DNA of 64,000 bases. Source: Microbacterium sp. SY138. GTDB lineage: Bacteria > Actinomycetota > Actinomycetes > Actinomycetales > Microbacteriaceae. The stretch covers positions 2,418,001-2,482,000 of the forward strand of contig NZ_CP155793.1 in NCBI RefSeq assembly GCF_039729145.1. The letters are read 5' to 3'. A program made the translations under genes and the position numbers. The notes under the pieces were generated by a model. That model did no database searches. It was not told the DNA's origin and saw only the letters and a program-made list of their open reading frames with translations. Shown piece by piece: positions 26,151 through 34,762 of this stretch (within the stretch, counting starts at the first letter, position 1; each line of letters starts with the position of its first letter).

Positions 26151-27572
26151 ATGAGCACAGGAGAGCGCGACACGATCGCAGAACCCACCGTCGAAGCGTC
26201 TGTCGACAACGGCACCACCAACCGCAAGCAGCCCTTCCCCCAGGGCTTCCTCGACACGATCTCGACCGGTTGGGCCGAACGCCCGGAGACGCTTCCCGCG
26301 CCGCGCGCCCAGGCGTCGTACGCGGCCACGCGTCGTGCCGCCGTCTCCGCGGCCTTCCCCGGCAAGCACCTCGTGATCCCTGCCGGCTCTCTCAAGCAGC
26401 GCAGCAACGACACCGACTACGTCTTCCGCGCGCATTCCGCCTTCGCACACCTCACCGGGTGGGCATCGGATGCCGAGCCCGACTCGGTCCTCGTCTTCGC
26501 ACCGACCGAGACCGGCCACGACATCACCCTCTTCTTCCGCGAGCGCGCCGACCGCACGACGACGGAGTTCTACGCCGACGCCACGGTCGGAGAGTTCTGG
26601 ATCGGTCCGCGACCGTCCCTCGCCGGGGTCGCCGCCGATCTCGACATCGCCACCGCCCATCTGGACGACCGGGAAGCCGTCGAGGGCGAGCTGGTGCTCG
26701 ACGAGGACGAGAACCTCACGCGCTTCGTCTCGGAGCTGCGCCTCATCAAGGACGAGTTCGAGATCGCCGAGATGCGCCGCGCCGTCGAGATCACGGCGAA
26801 CGGCTTCGACGACATCATCCGCGAGCTTCCGGCCGCGACGGCTCATGCACGCGGCGAGCGCGTCGTGGAAGGCGTCTTCCACCGCCGCGCACGCGAGGAC
26901 GGCAACGGCGAGGGCTACGACACGATCGCCGCCTCCGGCCCGCACGCCTGCTACCTGCACTGGACGCGCAACGACGGAACCGTGGTTCCCGGTGACCTGA
27001 TCCTGGTGGATGCGGGTGTGGAGGCCGACAGCCTGTACACCGCCGACATCACGCGCACGCTGCCCGTCTCCGGCACGTTCACCGACGTGCAGCGGCGCGT
27101 CTACGAGACGGTGCGCGAGGCCGCCGACGCGGCATTCGCCGCCGCTCGGGTCGGTGTACGCTTCCGTGACGTGCACGGAGCCGCCATGAAGGTCATCGCC
27201 GAGCGGACGGCCGAGTGGGGTCTGCTGCCCGTCACCGCCGAAGAGGCTCTGGATGCCGACAAGGGCGGCCAGCACCGTCGGTACATGGTGCACGGCACCT
27301 CGCACCACCTCGGCATCGACGTGCACGACTGCGCCCAGGCCCGTCGCGAGATGTACTACGACGGCATCCTCGCCCCGGGCATGGTGTTCACGATCGAACC
27401 CGGACTCTACTTCCAGATCGACGACCTCACCGTGCCGGCCGAGCTCCGTGGCATCGGCGTGCGCATCGAGGACGACATCGTGATGACCGACGACGGCCCC
27501 GTGAACCTCTCGGCCGGCATCCCCCGCACGGCCGACGAGGTCGAGGCGTGGATGGCGCGACTGCAGAGCTGA
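26151..27572 (+). CDS. pepP: Xaa-Pro aminopeptidase (aminopeptidase P, M24B)
   Basis: The 473-residue enzyme removes N-terminal residues before proline in the cytosol. The N-terminal creatinase-like domain (about 40-210, with DYVFRAHSAFAHLTGW) precedes a pita-bread catalytic domain. Metal ligands are visible in ILVDAGVEADSLYTADITRT (two Asp), HGTSHHLGIDVHD (His), TIEPGLYFQ (Glu) and GIGVRIEDDI (Glu). The substrate His of the active site lies in HGTSHH. CAGACT ends 6 bases before the ATG and GGAGGG fills the gap, so either leadered or leaderless initiation is possible. The phosphotransferase gene follows after 9 bases. Confidence 0.93.
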   Translation: MSTGERDTIAEPTVEASVDNGTTNRKQPFPQGFLDTISTGWAERPETLPAPRAQASYAATRRAAVSAAFPGKHLVIPAGSLKQRSNDTDYVFRAHSAFAHLTGWASDAEPDSVLVFAPTETGHDITLFFRERADRTTTEFYADATVGEFWIGPRPSLAGVAADLDIATAHLDDREAVEGELVLDEDENLTRFVSELRLIKDEFEIAEMRRAVEITANGFDDIIRELPAATAHARGERVVEGVFHRRAREDGNGEGYDTIAASGPHACYLHWTRNDGTVVPGDLILVDAGVEADSLYTADITRTLPVSGTFTDVQRRVYETVREAADAAFAAARVGVRFRDVHGAAMKVIAERTAEWGLLPVTAEEALDADKGGQHRRYMVHGTSHHLGIDVHDCAQARREMYYDGILAPGMVFTIEPGLYFQIDDLTVPAELRGIGVRIEDDIVMTDDGPVNLSAGIPRTADEVEAWMARLQS

Positions 27573-27581
27573 CACCGACGG

Positions 27582-28490
27582 ATGCATGAGGGCGAGCTCG
27601 CACTCGAGACCGAGGTCGCGGCGCACCTGATCGCGCGCCGCTTCCCCGAGCTCGGTGGCGAGACCCTGCGACCGGTCCCCATGACGGGCACGGTGAACAG
27701 GATCATCCGGGTGGGCGACGGACTCGTCGCCCGCTTCCCCCTCCTCGGTGCAGCGGCGCACGAGCTCGTCCGCGAGGCCGCAGCACTCGAGGAGTTCGCG
27801 GCGTCGAGCCCGTTCCCCGCGCCGCGCTCCTACGGCACGGCCTCCGCGTCGGAGGAGTTCGACTCGGCCTGGGCTGTGCAGACGTGGGTCGAGGGTGACC
27901 CGGCGGATCCTGTGCTCTCCTCCACGTCCGAGACGCTCGCGCACGACCTGGTCGCCCTCATCCGGGCGCTGCGCGCCGTCGACGTGCGCGACCGTGTGTT
28001 CGACGGCAGGGGCCGGGGCGGAGACCTCGGAGACCACGACGAATGGGTCGCGACGTGCCTGAGGCGGAGTGCGCATCTCTTCGATGCGGCCCGCGCAGGG
28101 CGGCTCTGGTCGGTGCTGCGCGAGCTCCCGTCCGCCAGCGCTCCGGTGATGAGCCACCGGGACCTCACGCCGTTCAATCTCCTCGTCGCGGAGCACGAGG
28201 GCGATACCCGTCTGGCCGGTGTGCTCGACGGCGGTGACTTCGGTCCCGCGGATCCCGCACTCGACCTGGTCGCCGCCTGGCACCTCTTCGACGCGCCGGG
28301 ACGACACCTGCTCCGCGAAGGCCTGGCTGTCGACGACCTTGAGTGGCGGCGCGGCGCGGGATGGGCGCTGCAGCAGGCGCTCGGGCTCGGATGGTATTAC
28401 GCGGAATCGAACCCGCGGATGAGCGCACTGGGCATCTCGACCGTGGGGCGCGTGCTCGCGGATGAGGAGCTGTCGAGGCTCATCGACTGA
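27582..28490 (+). CDS. APH-family phosphotransferase with intact catalytic loop
   Basis: The 302-residue protein has the aminoglycoside-phosphotransferase fold. The catalytic loop is SHRDLTPFNLLV (His-Arg-Asp...Asn), the metal-binding Asp is in GVLDGGDFGPADPALDLVAAW, and an N-lobe carries GDGLVARFPL with the E-containing helix VREAAALEEFA. Substrates of such genes range from antibiotics to sugars and amino acid analogues and cannot be predicted here. It lies 9 bases downstream of pepP and is probably co-transcribed. It contrasts with the degenerate relative at 11834-13207. Confidence 0.88.
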   Translation: MHEGELALETEVAAHLIARRFPELGGETLRPVPMTGTVNRIIRVGDGLVARFPLLGAAAHELVREAAALEEFAASSPFPAPRSYGTASASEEFDSAWAVQTWVEGDPADPVLSSTSETLAHDLVALIRALRAVDVRDRVFDGRGRGGDLGDHDEWVATCLRRSAHLFDAARAGRLWSVLRELPSASAPVMSHRDLTPFNLLVAEHEGDTRLAGVLDGGDFGPADPALDLVAAWHLFDAPGRHLLREGLAVDDLEWRRGAGWALQQALGLGWYYAESNPRMSALGISTVGRVLADEELSRLID

Positions 28491-28511
28491 GGGGGCGTCC
28501 GACCGAGGCCC

Positions 28512-29174
28512 TCACTCCTCCGCGCCGCCGAGGGCGAACTCCGCCACGATCGGGGCGAGTGCGGCCCCGATCTCCGCGGCGGGGCGTTTGCGGCCCTTCA
28601 CCTCGAAGGTGTGTCCTCCTCCGTCGATCCAGACGACGCGCGCATCCCGACAGGTCGCGATCGCCTCCTCGAACTGCGAGATCGGCTGGATGAAGGGATC
28701 GTTCGTCCCCTCCACGAACAGCTGCGGGACCGTGATCCCCGGCAGATGCTCGACCCGTGGCTTCTCCGGACGTCCGGGCGGATGCAACGGGTACCCGAGG
28801 TAGACGAGACCGTCGACACGCATGCCCTCGGCGACCGCCATCGACGCCATGCGTCCGCCGTACGATTTGCCCGTCGCCCACAGGGTCGCCGAGGGATCGG
28901 ACTCGCGTGCGAAGGCCGCGACGGCGTTCCATGTGGCGATCGCATGCGCGGCGGGTCCCGGCATCCGTCGCCCCTGCTCCACATACGGGAAGTTGAAACG
29001 GAGGGTCGAGAAGCCCATCGCGCTCAGCGCATCGACGTAGCCGGTGAGGAACGGATGGTCCTTGCCGGTCCCTGCACCGTGGGCCACGATCACCGTCACC
29101 CCGTTGTCACCGACTGTCCAGTCGGCGGACACGGCGGTGAGTCCCGTCGGGAGCGCGACCTGGATCTCGACCAT
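28512..29174 (-). CDS. Alpha/beta hydrolase (dienelactone hydrolase / Tex30-KANL3 type)
   Basis: The 220-residue hydrolase has IVAHGAGTGKDHPFL (oxyanion region), ATGKSYGGRMAS (nucleophile elbow G-x-S-x-G, about residue 104), VEGTNDPFI (acid) and IDGGGHTFEV (His). Short length and the HGAGTGKDH start resemble the KANL3/Tex30 or dienelactone hydrolase-like group. The substrate is unknown. It is convergent with the phosphotransferase gene and lies 25 bases downstream of the general stress protein gene on the same strand. Confidence 0.88.
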   Translation of the reverse strand: MVEIQVALPTGLTAVSADWTVGDNGVTVIVAHGAGTGKDHPFLTGYVDALSAMGFSTLRFNFPYVEQGRRMPGPAAHAIATWNAVAAFARESDPSATLWATGKSYGGRMASMAVAEGMRVDGLVYLGYPLHPPGRPEKPRVEHLPGITVPQLFVEGTNDPFIQPISQFEEAIATCRDARVVWIDGGGHTFEVKGRKRPAAEIGAALAPIVAEFALGGAEE

Positions 29175-29199
29175 CAGACGGAGAGCGGGGAGGCCGCCG

Positions 29200-29958
29200 T
29201 CATGCCCGTTCGCCCTGGATGCCGTCAGTGCCGGGAGCGGCGTCCGGCTCGACCGGGGCCACGGTCGACGGAGCAGCGGTCCCCGCCGATGCGGACCCGG
29301 GCTCGGGCGTCGTCTCGGGTTCGGGGTCGGCGACCGGGTCGGCGACCGGCGGTGCGACGGGGTCGGCCGGGCGCGGCGGGATCACGGGATCCCCGGGTGC
29401 CGGGGCGGGCTCAGGCGAGGTCGCGCCGGGCGTGATCCGCTCGCCGTAGCGCGGCGGCTCGTCGAGGTTGACCGGCGGTCGCACGGGCGCCACTTTGTTC
29501 GCGCCGAGGACCTGCCGGGCCTTGCCCAGCGACGAGGACAGCACGGTGACCTCGTAGTGATCGGCCGCGAACTGCGTGACGCTGGCGAAGTCGCGCCGGC
29601 GACGGACGATCGCGTAGGTGACCAGGCTGAGGATCATCCCGACCGCGACACCGATGAGGACGAAGCCGAGGAAGAGCTGGATCGGCACCTCCGGGTTGCC
29701 GAGCACGAGGATGGCGGCGAGGAAGAGCCCGATCAACACACCGTTGATCGCCCCGGAGCGCGCGGCGGCGGCGTAGCCGAGCTTGCCGGTCACGCGTTCG
29801 ACCGTGCGCACGCTCTGACCGACGATGGCGATGTCGCGCGCCGGCACCTCCCCCGCGATCAGCTTCGAGACCGTCTTCTGCGCGCTCTCGTAGTCGCGCA
29901 TCGACGCGACGATCTCGCCGGTGTCTGTGCCGCTCGCGGGCCGGTTCAGCATGCTCAT
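29200..29958 (-). CDS. General stress protein 17M-like (YflT-type) membrane protein
   Basis: The 252-residue protein starts with a YflT/GSP17M-like domain (VASMRDYESAQKTVSKLIAG, about 15-60), followed by two membrane helices (AINGVLIGLFLAAILVLG and FLGFVLIGVAVGMILSLVTY), a short basic loop (IVRRRRDF) and a long Pro/Glu/Ala-rich tail from about residue 160. The family is stress-induced in Bacillus; the biochemical role is unknown. The ATG at 29958 (MSMLNRP) is used; a second ATG at 29952 is possible. It diverges from the MgtE-N gene. Confidence 0.85.
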   Translation of the reverse strand: MSMLNRPASGTDTGEIVASMRDYESAQKTVSKLIAGEVPARDIAIVGQSVRTVERVTGKLGYAAAARSGAINGVLIGLFLAAILVLGNPEVPIQLFLGFVLIGVAVGMILSLVTYAIVRRRRDFASVTQFAADHYEVTVLSSSLGKARQVLGANKVAPVRPPVNLDEPPRYGERITPGATSPEPAPAPGDPVIPPRPADPVAPPVADPVADPEPETTPEPGSASAGTAAPSTVAPVEPDAAPGTDGIQGERA

Positions 29959-30043
29959 CCGGCTATTCTTCCACGCGTGCCGTCGGACGGCCCGAGGCAC
30001 GGCCGACCCGCCGGAGACGCGAGCCGCCGACTACGCTGGAGAA

Positions 30044-31348
30044 GTGAGCACACAACGGGTTTTCGCCGCGCGCCTTGCCGGGTGCGCCGTCTTCGATCCC
30101 GTCGGCGACCGGCTCGGCAAGGTCCGAGATGTCGTCGTCGTGTATCGAAGTACCGCGGCGCCCCGCGTCATCGGTCTGGTCGTGGAGATCCCGGGACGAC
30201 GCCACGTGTTCCTCTCGATCGGACGCGTCACCTCGATCCGTTCCGGCCAGGTCATCACCACGGGCCTGATCAACGTGCGGCGGTTCTCCCCGCGCGCCGG
30301 CGAGGTGCGCGTGCTCGCCGAGATGCTGGGACGACGCGTGAGCTTCGTCGATGGCAGCGGTACCGCGGTCATCGAGGACATCGCGATCGAACCGAACCGC
30401 CTCGGCGAATGGGCGATCAGCCAGCTCTTCCTCCGCCGACCGAAGACCAGTGCCTCCCCGTTCGCGAAGGGTCCGACGACGTTCGCGGCATGGAGCGAGG
30501 TCGCCGAGCAACGCGCTCCCGGTGAGTCGCAGTCGGCTGAGCAGCTCGTCGCCTCGTACTCCGAGCTGCACGCCGCCGATCTCGCCAACACGCTTCTCGA
30601 CCTTCCGCAGCAGCGCATGATCGAGGTGGCCGAAGAGCTGTCGGACGACCGCCTTGCCGATGCCCTCGAGGAGATGCCCGAAGACGAACAGGTGCACATC
30701 CTCGACCGTCTGGGAGACGAACGCGCCGCCGACATCCTCGACCAGATGGAACCGGACGACGCGGCCGACCTGCTCGCCCAGCTGGCGCCTGACCGCCTGG
30801 AGCAGCTTCTGGAGCTCATGGAGCCGGAAGAAGCCGAAGACGTCAGGATGCTGCTGCGCTACGGCCCGGACACCGCCGGCGGTCTGATGACGCCTGAGCC
30901 GATCATCCTCTCGGCCGACGCCACAGTCGCCGAGGCGCTCGCGCTGATCCGCCGCCACGAACTGCACCCCGCGCTGGCCGCCGCGGTGTTCGTCACCCTC
31001 CCGCCGTTCGAGACTCCGACCGGGCGCCTGCTCGGGCTCGTGCACTTCCAGCGGATGCTGCGCTACCCGCCGCATGAGCGACTCGGCGCGATCCTCGACG
31101 ACAGCCTCGAGCCCGTGCCCGTGACCGCTTCCGCCGCCGAGGTGGCACGGCTGCTGGCGAGCTACGACCTCGTCTCGCTCCCCGTGATCGATGCGGCGCA
31201 TCGCCTCGTCGGAGCGATCAGCATCGACGACGTCCTCGACTACCTCCTTCCGGACGACTGGCGTTCGCATGACAGCGAGGACACCTCCCCCGCTGCGAGC
31301 ACCGTCCCTGGATCCACCCCCGCCGCCCCGACGAAGGAGACGCGCTGA
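30044..31348 (+). CDS. Soluble MgtE-N/CBS-domain protein with PRC-barrel N-terminus
   Basis: The 434-residue protein has two PRC-barrel-like segments (FDPVGDRLGKVRDVVVVY and an equivalent near residues 90-130), an MgtE N-terminal superhelical domain made of repeats such as DRLADALEEMPEDEQVHIL and ERAADILDQMEPDDAADLL, and a CBS pair (about 270-395, ending VGAISIDDVLDYLLPDDW). The membrane channel of MgtE is absent, so it is not itself a Mg2+ transporter; it may sense Mg2+ or nucleotides and regulate a partner (inference). It corresponds to Rv1232c. GTG at 30044 is supported by TACGCT (30032-30037) ending 6 bases upstream. The DUF1003 gene overlaps its stop by one base. Confidence 0.88.
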   Translation: MSTQRVFAARLAGCAVFDPVGDRLGKVRDVVVVYRSTAAPRVIGLVVEIPGRRHVFLSIGRVTSIRSGQVITTGLINVRRFSPRAGEVRVLAEMLGRRVSFVDGSGTAVIEDIAIEPNRLGEWAISQLFLRRPKTSASPFAKGPTTFAAWSEVAEQRAPGESQSAEQLVASYSELHAADLANTLLDLPQQRMIEVAEELSDDRLADALEEMPEDEQVHILDRLGDERAADILDQMEPDDAADLLAQLAPDRLEQLLELMEPEEAEDVRMLLRYGPDTAGGLMTPEPIILSADATVAEALALIRRHELHPALAAAVFVTLPPFETPTGRLLGLVHFQRMLRYPPHERLGAILDDSLEPVPVTASAAEVARLLASYDLVSLPVIDAAHRLVGAISIDDVLDYLLPDDWRSHDSEDTSPAASTVPGSTPAAPTKETR

Positions 31349-31860
31349 TGCCCCGCTCTCCGCGCCTCGATGCGCCGGGCCGCACCACGACACGGCCCCG
31401 GGCGACGTCTCGCGACCGCTTCGGGCGCTTCACGGAGTGGGTGGCTCGCGCGATGGGGACCCCCGCGTTCCTGCTGATCCTCAGCCTGTTCTGTGTGGTC
31501 TGGATCGTCTGGAACACGCTGATGCCCGACGAGCTGCGCTTCGACGACGCCGCCCTCGGCTTCACGGCACTGACCCTGATGCTCTCCCTGCAGGCCTCAT
31601 ACGCCGCACCGCTCATCCTGCTCGCGCAGAATCGTCAGGACGACCGCGACCGGGTTCAGATCGAGCAGGACCGCCAGCGTGCGGAGCGCAACCTGGCCGA
31701 CACCGAGTACCTGGCCCGCGAGATCGTGGCTCTGCGCATGTCGCTCGAAGAGCGCAATTCGCAGGTCGTCACGCGCGACGTGCTGCGCCAGGAGCTCAAA
31801 GCCCTTCTCGCCGAGCTCGAAGACGCGCCGGAGAAGCCCCGATCCGGCGCCGCGTCGTGA
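31348..31860 (+). CDS. DUF1003 family membrane protein
   Basis: The 170-residue protein matches DUF1003 (PF06210): WVARAMGTPAFLLILSLFCV forms helix one, LTLMLSLQASYAAPLILLAQ helix two, followed by NRQDDRDRVQIEQDRQRAER and a charged coiled coil to the C-terminus. The family is uncharacterised and often adjacent to MgtE or Mg2+ genes. Its ATG shares one base with the stop of the MgtE-N gene (TGATG), and its stop overlaps the GTG of mrp (GTGA). The three genes therefore form one coupled unit. Confidence 0.9.
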   Translation: MPRSPRLDAPGRTTTRPRATSRDRFGRFTEWVARAMGTPAFLLILSLFCVVWIVWNTLMPDELRFDDAALGFTALTLMLSLQASYAAPLILLAQNRQDDRDRVQIEQDRQRAERNLADTEYLAREIVALRMSLEERNSQVVTRDVLRQELKALLAELEDAPEKPRSGAAS

Positions 31861-32978
31861 CCGCGGCGGAGCGTGTCCGCGCGGCTGTCGCCGCGGTGAC
31901 GGATCCCGAGCTCCGTCGACCCATCGGGGATCTCGACATGGTCCGGGACATCTCCGTCGACGGCGGTCGAGCCCGCGTCGGCATCGTCCTCACGATCGTC
32001 GGCTGTCCAGCGGCGGCGCGGATCGAGTCGGACGTCCGCGATGCCGCGGCGTCCGTTCCGGGCATCGCGGAGGTGGACGTCGAGGTCGGCGTGATGACGC
32101 CGGCAGAACGCAAGGCTCTCACCGAGAGACTCCGCGCCGGGAGGCCCGCACGCCACATGCCGTTCGGGCCCGATTCCCTCACCCGTGTGATCCTCGTCTC
32201 CAGCGGCAAGGGGGGTGTGGGCAAGTCCACCGTCACCGCGAACCTTGCCGTCGCACTCGCCGCGCAGGGTCTGTCCGTCGGTCTCGTCGACGCCGACGTG
32301 CACGGGTTCTCGATCCCCGGGCTCCTCGGCATCCCTGCGGGCACGCAGCCGACGCGCATCGACGACCTGATGCTCCCCCCGGTCGCGCACGGCGTGAAGA
32401 CGATCTCGATCGGGATGTTCCTCCGCGACGGCGAATCGGTGGTGGCGTGGCGTGGGCCGATGCTGCACCGCACGGTCTCGCAGTTCCTCACCGACGTCTT
32501 CTTCGGCGACCTCGACGTCCTCCTCATCGACATGCCGCCGGGGACGGGCGACATCGCGATCTCGATCGGCCAGCTCCTCCCCCATGCGGAAGTGCTCGTC
32601 GTGACCACCCCGCAGACCGCTGCCGCCGAGGTGGCGATCCGCAGCGGTCTCGTCGCGCGTCAGACGGGTCAGCGCGTGATCGGCGTCATCGAGAACATGG
32701 CGGCGTACACACTGCCCGATGGAACGGTCATCGACATGTTCGGCTCGGGCGGAGGCGCCGCCGTATCGGAGGCTCTCTCCGAACCGGGAGTCCCTGTGCC
32801 ACTGTTGGCCTCGATCCCCCTGAGCCCCGCTCTGCGCGAGGGCGGAGACGCGGGCGAGCCGGTCGTCTCCACCGAGAGCGACGATGTCGCGGCGACGACC
32901 ATCCGCGACCTCGCGAGCACCCTGGCGCGGCGGGGCAGGGGCCTCTCCGGTCGATCGCTGCCGATGTCGCTCACCTGA
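31857..32978 (+). CDS. mrp: Mrp/NBP35-family ATP-binding Fe-S carrier protein
   Basis: The 373-residue P-loop protein has an N-terminal MIP18/DUF59 domain (residues 1-80, DPELRRPIGDLDMV), then a deviant Walker A (SSGKGGVGKSTVTANLA), LVDADVHGFSIPG and IDMPPGTGDIAIS. It should deliver Fe-S clusters or act as a related ATPase carrier. The C-terminal CxxC used by E. coli-type ApbC for cluster binding is missing; the equivalent place reads YTLPDGTVIDMFGSGGG. Actinobacterial Mrp (Rv1229c) is similar from memory. The only Cys is in the DUF59 part (VGCPAAA). The GTG overlaps the DUF1003 stop by 4 bases. Confidence 0.92.
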   Translation: MTAAERVRAAVAAVTDPELRRPIGDLDMVRDISVDGGRARVGIVLTIVGCPAAARIESDVRDAAASVPGIAEVDVEVGVMTPAERKALTERLRAGRPARHMPFGPDSLTRVILVSSGKGGVGKSTVTANLAVALAAQGLSVGLVDADVHGFSIPGLLGIPAGTQPTRIDDLMLPPVAHGVKTISIGMFLRDGESVVAWRGPMLHRTVSQFLTDVFFGDLDVLLIDMPPGTGDIAISIGQLLPHAEVLVVTTPQTAAAEVAIRSGLVARQTGQRVIGVIENMAAYTLPDGTVIDMFGSGGGAAVSEALSEPGVPVPLLASIPLSPALREGGDAGEPVVSTESDDVAATTIRDLASTLARRGRGLSGRSLPMSLT

Positions 32979-32998
32979 ACGCGTGGGAAGATGGACCG

Positions 32999-33493
32999 AT
33001 GCCTCCCCGCTCTCTGACCGTCGATGAGGGTCTGCTGCGACGAATGGCTCGGGATGCAGCGATCTACTCGCTGACCCGACCCGCAGCCCTCGTCATGTGG
33101 GTCGCCCTCGCCGCAGCCCTCGTGCTCAGCATCCTCAACCTCGGCACGCCCGTCCGTCCGGGGGAACAGGGCCCCTTCGGAGCAGGATGGATGCCGGTCA
33201 TCATCGTCGCGCTCGCGGGTTTCGCCGTCGTGATGTCCGTATCGGGCGCGCGAACCGCCGTCCGGATCGCGATGCCCGTCGGAACCGTCGTGTGGGCATC
33301 GCTGGAAGAGGACAGCCTGCAGATGGGCAGCGGCCGTCGTCGCTCCGACATCGCCTACCGCACCTTCCAGAGGATGCGAGTGGGCAAGGACGCCGTGCTG
33401 TTGAAGCTGCGAGACACCTCGGCCGCGACCGCGATCCCTCGTGGCCTGCTCACGGACGACGACATCGCCACCCTCCGCTCGAAGATCTCCTAG
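32999..33493 (+). CDS. Membrane protein with PH/YcxB-like cytosolic domain
   Basis: The 164-residue protein has two membrane helices (ALVMWVALAAALVLSILNL and WMPVIIVALAGFAVVMSVSGA) and a C-terminal beta-rich segment (VVWASLEEDSLQMG, IAYRTFQRMRVGKDAVLLKL, then AIPRGLLTDDDIATL) resembling the YcxB-like/PH-like domains of small membrane proteins. The function is unknown. It follows mrp by 20 bases on the same strand and is probably in the same transcript. It is convergent with tatB. Confidence 0.72.
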   Translation: MPPRSLTVDEGLLRRMARDAAIYSLTRPAALVMWVALAAALVLSILNLGTPVRPGEQGPFGAGWMPVIIVALAGFAVVMSVSGARTAVRIAMPVGTVVWASLEEDSLQMGSGRRRSDIAYRTFQRMRVGKDAVLLKLRDTSAATAIPRGLLTDDDIATLRSKIS

Positions 33494-33540
33494 GCGCCGA
33501 GCGCGCAGAGCCCTGCGTGCTCGATCGGCGAGCGTTCCCG

Positions 33541-33948
33541 TCAGGTGGCTTCGGCGTCGAAGGGAGGGCGGTTCGACGCACTGAACTCCTGCGGAACGGC
33601 TCGGGTCGCGGGAGCCGTGGTCGCCGCGGCCGCAGCTCCGGCGATCGGCTCCGCGATGGTCTGGGCCGCCTGCAGCGGGGTCGCCGGCTGGGGCTCTTCC
33701 ATGAGCGCATCGCGGATGATCCGGCGCGGGTCGTACTGGCGCGGGTCGAGCTTGCGCCAGTCGACGTCGTCGATCTCCGGCCCCATCTCCTCGCGCACCC
33801 TCGACTTGGTCGCGCGCAGATACTCGCCGGCCTTGCGGACCATGCGCGAGAAGCTCTCCGCGGCTCGCGGGAGACGTTCGGGGCCGATGATCAGAACCGC
33901 GATGAGGCCGATCAGCAACAGCTTCTCGAAGGTGAGCCCGAACGTCAT
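33541..33948 (-). CDS. tatB: Sec-independent protein translocase TatB
   Basis: The 135-residue protein has one N-terminal membrane helix (FEKLLLIGLIAVLIIGPERLP) with the conserved Gly-Pro hinge, an amphipathic helix (AESFSRMVRKAGEYLRATKS) and an Ala/Pro-rich tail. These are Tat A/B-family features, and the charged amphipathic helix and position near mrp (as Rv1224-Rv1229c) favour TatB. It joins TatA and TatC in folded-protein export; neither partner lies in the window. TAGCCT (33955-33960) ends 6 bases before the ATG, predicting a leaderless mRNA. Confidence 0.88.
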   Translation of the reverse strand: MTFGLTFEKLLLIGLIAVLIIGPERLPRAAESFSRMVRKAGEYLRATKSRVREEMGPEIDDVDWRKLDPRQYDPRRIIRDALMEEPQPATPLQAAQTIAEPIAGAAAAATTAPATRAVPQEFSASNRPPFDAEAT

Positions 33949-34037
33949 CTCTACAGGCTACCGCCGCGCCTGCGGTCCCCGCACTCGCCGACCGAATACT
34001 CTGGAGAGGATCACAGTCAGGCAGGGAGAAACAGGCC

Positions 34038-34676
34038 ATGAGCGAGCATGACGCGAACGCGCGTTTCCTGCGCGAGTCCATCGTGGAACCCGACGCCATC
34101 AGCCGCGCACGCGCGCATGCGGTCGAACTGGGAGCGATGCCGATCAGCGCCGCCGTGGGTTCGCAGATCGCCGTGCTCGCGGCCGCGACCTCGGCCCGCT
34201 CCATCGTCGAGATCGGCACCGGTGCCGGAGTCTCCGGTCTCTGGCTGCTGCGCGGCGCACCCCAGGCGGTCCTCACCTCGATCGACAACGAACCGGAGCA
34301 CCTCGCCGCGGCGCGACAGGCCTTCTCCGATGCCAAGGTGCCGTCCACCCGAGCCCGCTTCATCACGGGCCGCGCGATCGACGTTCTCCCCCGCATGAAC
34401 GAGAACTCCTACGACATCGTGCTGGTCGACGCCGACCCCGAGCATGTCATCGAGTACGTCGAACACGGTCTGCGTCTCGCGCGCACCGGCGGACTCGTGC
34501 TCGTGCCCCGCGTGCTCGCCGGCGGTCGCGTCGCCGATCCGGTCCAGCGCGACGAGATCACTTCCGCCTACCGGTCCCTCGTGCAGGAGACGCAGGAATC
34601 CTCGGCGGTCCTCGCCACGGTCTCCCCCGCCGGCGAAGGTCTGCTGCAGCTGATCAGTCTCGCCGAACGCGGCTGA
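34038..34676 (+). CDS. SAM-dependent O-methyltransferase (class I)
   Basis: The 212-residue protein has motif I SIVEIGTGAGVSGLWLL, an acidic residue after strand two (TSIDNEPEHLAAARQAF) and VLVDADPEHVIEYVEHGL, the layout of catechol-type O-methyltransferases (PF01596). It corresponds to Rv1220c, which in mycobacteria lies near tatB and sigE; no sigE is seen here. The acceptor is unknown. GGGAGAAACAGGCC precedes the ATG. A very stable terminator follows. Confidence 0.88.
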   Translation: MSEHDANARFLRESIVEPDAISRARAHAVELGAMPISAAVGSQIAVLAAATSARSIVEIGTGAGVSGLWLLRGAPQAVLTSIDNEPEHLAAARQAFSDAKVPSTRARFITGRAIDVLPRMNENSYDIVLVDADPEHVIEYVEHGLRLARTGGLVLVPRVLAGGRVADPVQRDEITSAYRSLVQETQESSAVLATVSPAGEGLLQLISLAERG

Positions 34677-34699
34677 CCGCGCGGCTCGAGACAGTGCGA

Positions 34700-34733
34700 A
34701 AAGGGCGATGGATCCGAGGATCCATCGCCCTTT
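34700..34733. terminator. Strong bidirectional terminator between the O-methyltransferase and DUF3117 genes
   Basis: AAAGGGCGATGGATC (34700-34714) pairs perfectly with GATCCATCGCCCTTT (34719-34733) around a CGAG loop. The A-tract and T-tract on the two sides make it work in both directions. Confidence 0.9.
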
Positions 34734-34762
34734 CGGATCCGCCGACGCGGACCCCAGGTCGA

